A DNA stretch of 64,000 nucleotides from assembly GCA_038363925.1 (NCBI GenBank), contig JAQQWL010000006.1, positions 1,158,501 through 1,222,500 of the forward strand, in the 5' to 3' direction. The notes under the pieces were generated by a model. That model had not been told where the DNA came from. It did not search any database and saw only the letters and a list, made by a program, of their open reading frames with translations. Each line of letters opens with the position of its first letter. The first letter of the stretch is position 1. This stretch comes from Apiospora phragmitis (lineage: Eukaryota; Ascomycota; Sordariomycetes; Amphisphaeriales; Apiosporaceae). Below, in pieces: positions 60,913-64,000 of this stretch. Both the position numbers and the translations under genes were made by a program.

Positions 60913-61975
60913 ATGTCCGACTCAGAAGATCACGCAGAAGATCTTTCCCAAGATGAACTGCCCACAGTTAACGCGTATGAGGTCTTGGTCTTGGAACGAT
61001 CGGCGACGGGCGACCAGATCAAGTCCGCCTACCGCAAGCTCGCCTTGAAGCACCACCCTGGTAAGTCTGACGAGCATTCTCTCTCTCCCTTGGACGAAAT
61101 CATTGAGCCACAATGTTGATGATCTGACCCCCAATCTTGTAGACAAGGTCACCGATTCCTCGAAGCAAGAAGCGACGCAGAAGTTCCAAGAGATCGCCTT
61201 CGCCTACGCCGTGCTCTCGGACCCGGCCCGCCGCAAGCGCTACGATGAGACGGGCTCGACCTCGGAGGCCATCGTCGACGCCGACGGCTTCAGCTGGTCC
61301 GAGTTCTACAGCGCGCAGTTCCGCGACGCCATCTCGGACGACGCCATCGCCAAGTTCGCCGCCGTTTACAAAGGTTCGGACGAGGAGAAGGATGATGTGC
61401 TGGCTGCCTATGAGGCGGGCGAGGGCGACATGGACCAGATTTACGAGAGCGTAATGCTGAGCAACGTGCTCGAGGATGACGCGCGGTTCCGCGCCATCAT
61501 CAACGAGGCCATCAAGAGCAAGGACGTGCCCGCCTTCAAGGCGTACACCAAAGAGACGAAGAAGTCCAAGGAGGCACGAGTCAAGGCGGCCAAGGGCGAG
61601 GCGAACGAGGCCGAGGAGTACGCGAAGGAGCTGGGTATCCACGACAAGCTATTTGGGAGCGGTAAAGGCAGTGGCAGCGGCAGCGGTAGCACCGCGAAGA
61701 AAGGAAAGAAGGGCAAGAAGGATGCTTCCGAGGATGCCCTGGCTGCTTTGATCCGCAAGAACCAGCAGAGCCGTGAAGAACGACAGGACAACTTCTTTGC
61801 TGGTCTGGAAGCCAAGTGGGCTGGCGGCTCAAAGAAAGGCAAGAAGAGAACCCATGACGAGGAAATGGAGGAACCTCCCGAGGAAGCCTTCGAGGCCATG
61901 GGAGCTCGTAAGAAGGGCAAGACTGGGGATAGCTCCAGTGGCAGCACTGGTCGCCCCAAACGAACGAAGAAGTGA
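60913..61975 (+). CDS. DNAJC9-like J-domain protein
   Basis: Hsp70 co-chaperone of the nuclear DNAJC9 type; the human protein is a histone H3-H4 chaperone that recruits Hsp70. Exon 1 60913-61060, an 82-nt intron (GTAAGT...CTTGTAG), exon 2 61143-61975; 326 residues. The J domain (about 20-90) starts AYEVLVLERSATGDQIKSAY and has the HPD motif at 48-50, with the Asp codon split by the intron. It continues with FQEIAFAYAVLSDPARRKRY. The middle part ('YKGSDEEKDDVLAAYEAGEG', 'AIINEAIKSKDVPAFKAYTK') matches the DNAJC9 helical domain. The C-terminus is Lys-rich with GS repeats (GSGKGSGSGSGS) and basic clusters that suit nuclear import. The start at 60913 was preferred over the upstream in-frame ATG (60847) because conserved acidic sequence begins there. 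Confidence 0.9.
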
Positions 61976-62503
61976 CGCACGAGATGACTGCGTTTTCTGG
62001 GGTTTTTACTTGTATATCATGGCGGCTACGGAGTTTGGGACATTGATTCCCGTGAAGGGACACGAGCGAGGATCGGGCGTTCTATAAATGACTGCTGGAT
62101 CGTAATGGCAGCAGTGGTTCAGGGTAAACCAGGGTTCTGGGAAGAATCTGGCTTCATTTACCGACACATTAATGGAATTAAAATCATATAAGCTTACTCT
62201 ACAAGAACCAAATGCTTCCAGTTTGTGCATGATTCGACAAAACGGATGGTGATTCTCATCCAGTGACTCTGGATGGATGTTATGACTTGCTCGCCTGTCA
62301 CCTAGCCAACAATGGACGCGTGCCCCTCCAACCGAGACGCGTTAAGCTCCATGCAAGCACTTTAACATGCTTTTTGGCTTTAATATGACTTCCCTATAGC
62401 CGAACCTGATCCGCACCCTGATTTCGCCTTCAACACCTGCCTGGTGCGCTCGTTGCCGTGAAGAGTGGAAAGAACCGCGCAGTGTCGGGAGAATAACGAT
62501 GCC
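61976..62503. other. Intergenic, STN1 promoter
   Basis: 528 bases with no gene; holds the 3' UTR of the J-protein gene and the promoter of STN1. Confidence 0.5.
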
Positions 62504-63580
62504 ATGACCAGCGCCACTGGTACGACAACGGACAGCACCGGCGGCGCCAAGTATGAGTTCTATCCCGAATACTGCAACGCCGTCTCCCCACCATCAACAA
62601 GTGGTGCCCGCTGACGGCGCACGACATCCACGGCCTAAGCTGGAAAGTCCGAATAGACGGTAAGATTCGAGCGCTCCTTTGAATAAGAAGACCCTATCTG
62701 TTCAACCCAACTAACAGGAACACTGTCAATCGTAGACCAGAAATACATCTTCTTCCACCTCAACCACCCCATCTATTGGGTCCGCATCGTCGGCGTCGTC
62801 GTCGCCATCGACTCCTTCTACAGCCGACGCATCTACACCATTGACGACAGCAGCGGCACCTGCATCGAGTGCTGCGTGACCGTGCCCGCGCCCGACAAAA
62901 ACACCGAACCGACGACCACAACAACATCCAAAAACAATAACAACAACGCTCTCCTCCCGCCGCCGCCGCCAGACCCGTACCCAGGCATCGAGACGGGCCT
63001 CGTCGTCGACATCAAGGGATACCTGACCGTGTTCCGCAACGCGCCCCAGATCGCCGTCGCCAAGATGGCGCACCTGCGCTCGACGGGCGCCGAGGTGGCC
63101 TTCTGGGGCAAGGTGCGCGCGTTCCGGCAGGACCCGCTGGGCAGCCCCTGGGTCGTGGACGCGAGCACGGCGCGGCGGCTCAAGCGGGCGAACGAGAAGG
63201 ACGTGGTCGGCAAACAGCGTCGCGAAGAGCAGAAGAAACGAGAGCAGCGGCAGCGGCAGCAGCAGCTTGTCGGCGGGAGGTCGGGAGGAGAAAGAAGGAC
63301 GGTGGATAATAAAAAGGGGTCCTCCACAGCAGCCCACGATGATGAAGAAAGGAGGAAGAGGAGCAGGAGGGACGAAGGAGCTACTACAGACCAGGCGAAG
63401 GATTCCCGACGACAGAGACGCGAAGGGGAACGGAGGAACAGCAGGAGGAAGGCGGAAAGCGATGATGCAGAGCAGAAAAAGGCCATTCCAGTGTCTTTGA
63501 GGCACAAGCCGCACCGGCCGTCCAAGCTAAGCGAGGTGGCTACCTATACCGAAGGCCAATACGATGCTTTGGGGCTTTGA
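62504..63580 (+). CDS. stn1: Telomere-capping protein Stn1 (frameshift in exon 1)
   Basis: OB-fold subunit of the Cdc13/CTC1-Stn1-Ten1 complex, which protects telomere ends and controls fill-in by polymerase alpha. Start ATG 62504; exon 1 to 62659, a 58-nt intron (GTAAGA...CTAACAG), exon 2 62718-63580, about 339 residues if one base is restored. Family blocks: YEFYPEYCNAVSP, then in another frame TINKWCPLTAHDIHGLSWKV, then KYIFFHLNHPIYWVRIVGVV and RRIYTIDDSSGTCIECC (OB-fold strands). One base is missing in the C run at 62586-62589 (GTCTCCCCACC), so the genomic frame as given hits a stop 14 codons later. The C-terminal half is charged and low-complexity (Arg, Glu, Gln), as in many fungal Stn1 proteins. 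The 262-codon antisense frame is an artefact. Confidence 0.83.
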
Positions 63581-63810
63581 GGTTTTGCATACGACATGGC
63601 AACGATTCCCGTGGGTGAGCGGCGCTTCTTGTTTAATGGCAGGTCTTCTAAGCGAGGCGTTTCGACGTTTGATTACCACGAATTGTACTGATTTCAACTG
63701 CCAAGACACGTCCTTGTATATATTTAATACGATATACGTTCCGTCAGTTTGTATAACATCTCAATGCGTTTATTTCATTATGGGCTTTAATGTGCTTAGT
63801 CCTAGACCTT
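63581..63810. other. Short convergent intergenic region
   Basis: 3' UTRs of STN1 and the glyoxalase gene; AT-rich, no other feature seen. Confidence 0.5.
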
Positions 63811-64000
63811 CTAGAAGTTGGCCTTGCCAGCAAATCGCTCGTTCTGCACAATCTCGATCCAGTAACCGTCAGGATCCAAGACGAAAGCCACGTTCTTCAT
63901 GCGGCCGTCCATGAGTCGCTTCTTCCAGTTGACCTTCATGTTCTCGAGGCGCTCGCACGCCGAGTCGAGGTGGTCCACAGAGACGCCTAGAGAGACTTGG
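63811..64000 (-). CDS. Lactoylglutathione lyase (glyoxalase I), 3' end
   Basis: C-terminal 62 codons of a glyoxalase I, which converts the hemithioacetal of methylglyoxal and glutathione to S-lactoylglutathione. Reading from the window edge: GVSVDHLDSACERLENMKVN, WKKRLMDGRMKNVAFVLDPD, GYWIEIVQNERFAGKANF, then TAG at 63813-63811. The 'FVLDPDGYWIE(I/V)' block includes the last zinc-binding Glu of the family. The gene runs off the right edge; no intron is seen in this part. It is convergent with STN1, with 230 bases between stops. Confidence 0.92.
   Translation of the reverse strand, partial: QVSLGVSVDHLDSACERLENMKVNWKKRLMDGRMKNVAFVLDPDGYWIEIVQNERFAGKANF

Noticed and set aside
62726..63525. 262- and 230-codon antisense frames over STN1
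   Set aside because: Low-complexity mirror of the Arg/Glu-rich coding sequence; STN1 on the plus strand explains the region.

Overview
The window looks like nuclear DNA of a filamentous ascomycete (Pezizomycotina; a Sordariomycete is my guess). The basis is compact genes with short introns (GT-AG, CTAAC-like branch sites), proteins of fungal type (DUF6606 giant protein, PIR-repeat wall protein, PL1 pectate lyase, Stn1, Kap123), and a large AT-rich block that carries the signature of repeat-induced point mutation (RIP): CpA and TpG almost gone, TpA in great excess, stop codons throughout former coding sequence.

Layout. 1-4.3 kb has normal base composition: the 5' end of a DUF6606 giant-protein gene (minus), a U1-type zinc-finger gene (minus) and a decayed fucose-lectin-like pseudogene. 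4.33-39.26 kb is one continuous AT-rich, RIP-mutated island of about 35 kb with no live gene. It can be resolved into five Fot1/pogo-like DNA transposons and three Ty3/Gypsy chromodomain LTR retrotransposons. The retrotransposons are nested like Russian dolls. Element A (10115-33169) sits inside pogo copy 3, with a 5-bp target duplication CGCCG. Element B1 (13789-29097) sits inside the reverse transcriptase of A (duplication ATTAC). Element B2 (14311-22002) sits inside the 5' LTR of B1 (duplication TATTT). LTR pairs agree in length: 639/639 for B2, 637/637 for B1, 694/692 for A. All three retrotransposons carry a relic reading frame antisense to pol between the chromodomain and the 3' LTR.

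39.3-64 kb is ordinary genic DNA: a four-helix membrane protein of unknown family, importin beta-4/Kap123, a 6.5-kb gene-free stretch, a secreted PIR-repeat/GPI wall protein, a pectate lyase (minus), an intron-containing tRNA-Lys(CUU) followed by a tRNA relic, a riboflavin-pathway-type deaminase (minus) divergent from a DNAJC9-like J-protein, the telomere protein Stn1, and the 3' end of glyoxalase I (minus). The genes are housekeeping or secreted functions and do not form one pathway. Both the PIR gene and STN1 are interrupted by an apparent single missing base in a C-rich run, which points to assembly error or recent mutation.

I found no clear new defence or biosynthetic system. The most interesting material is in the island: the datable nesting, the antisense frames, LTR blocks that kept CpA/TpG despite RIP, a small un-RIPed GC island, and the possibility that the island is a compact regional centromere.
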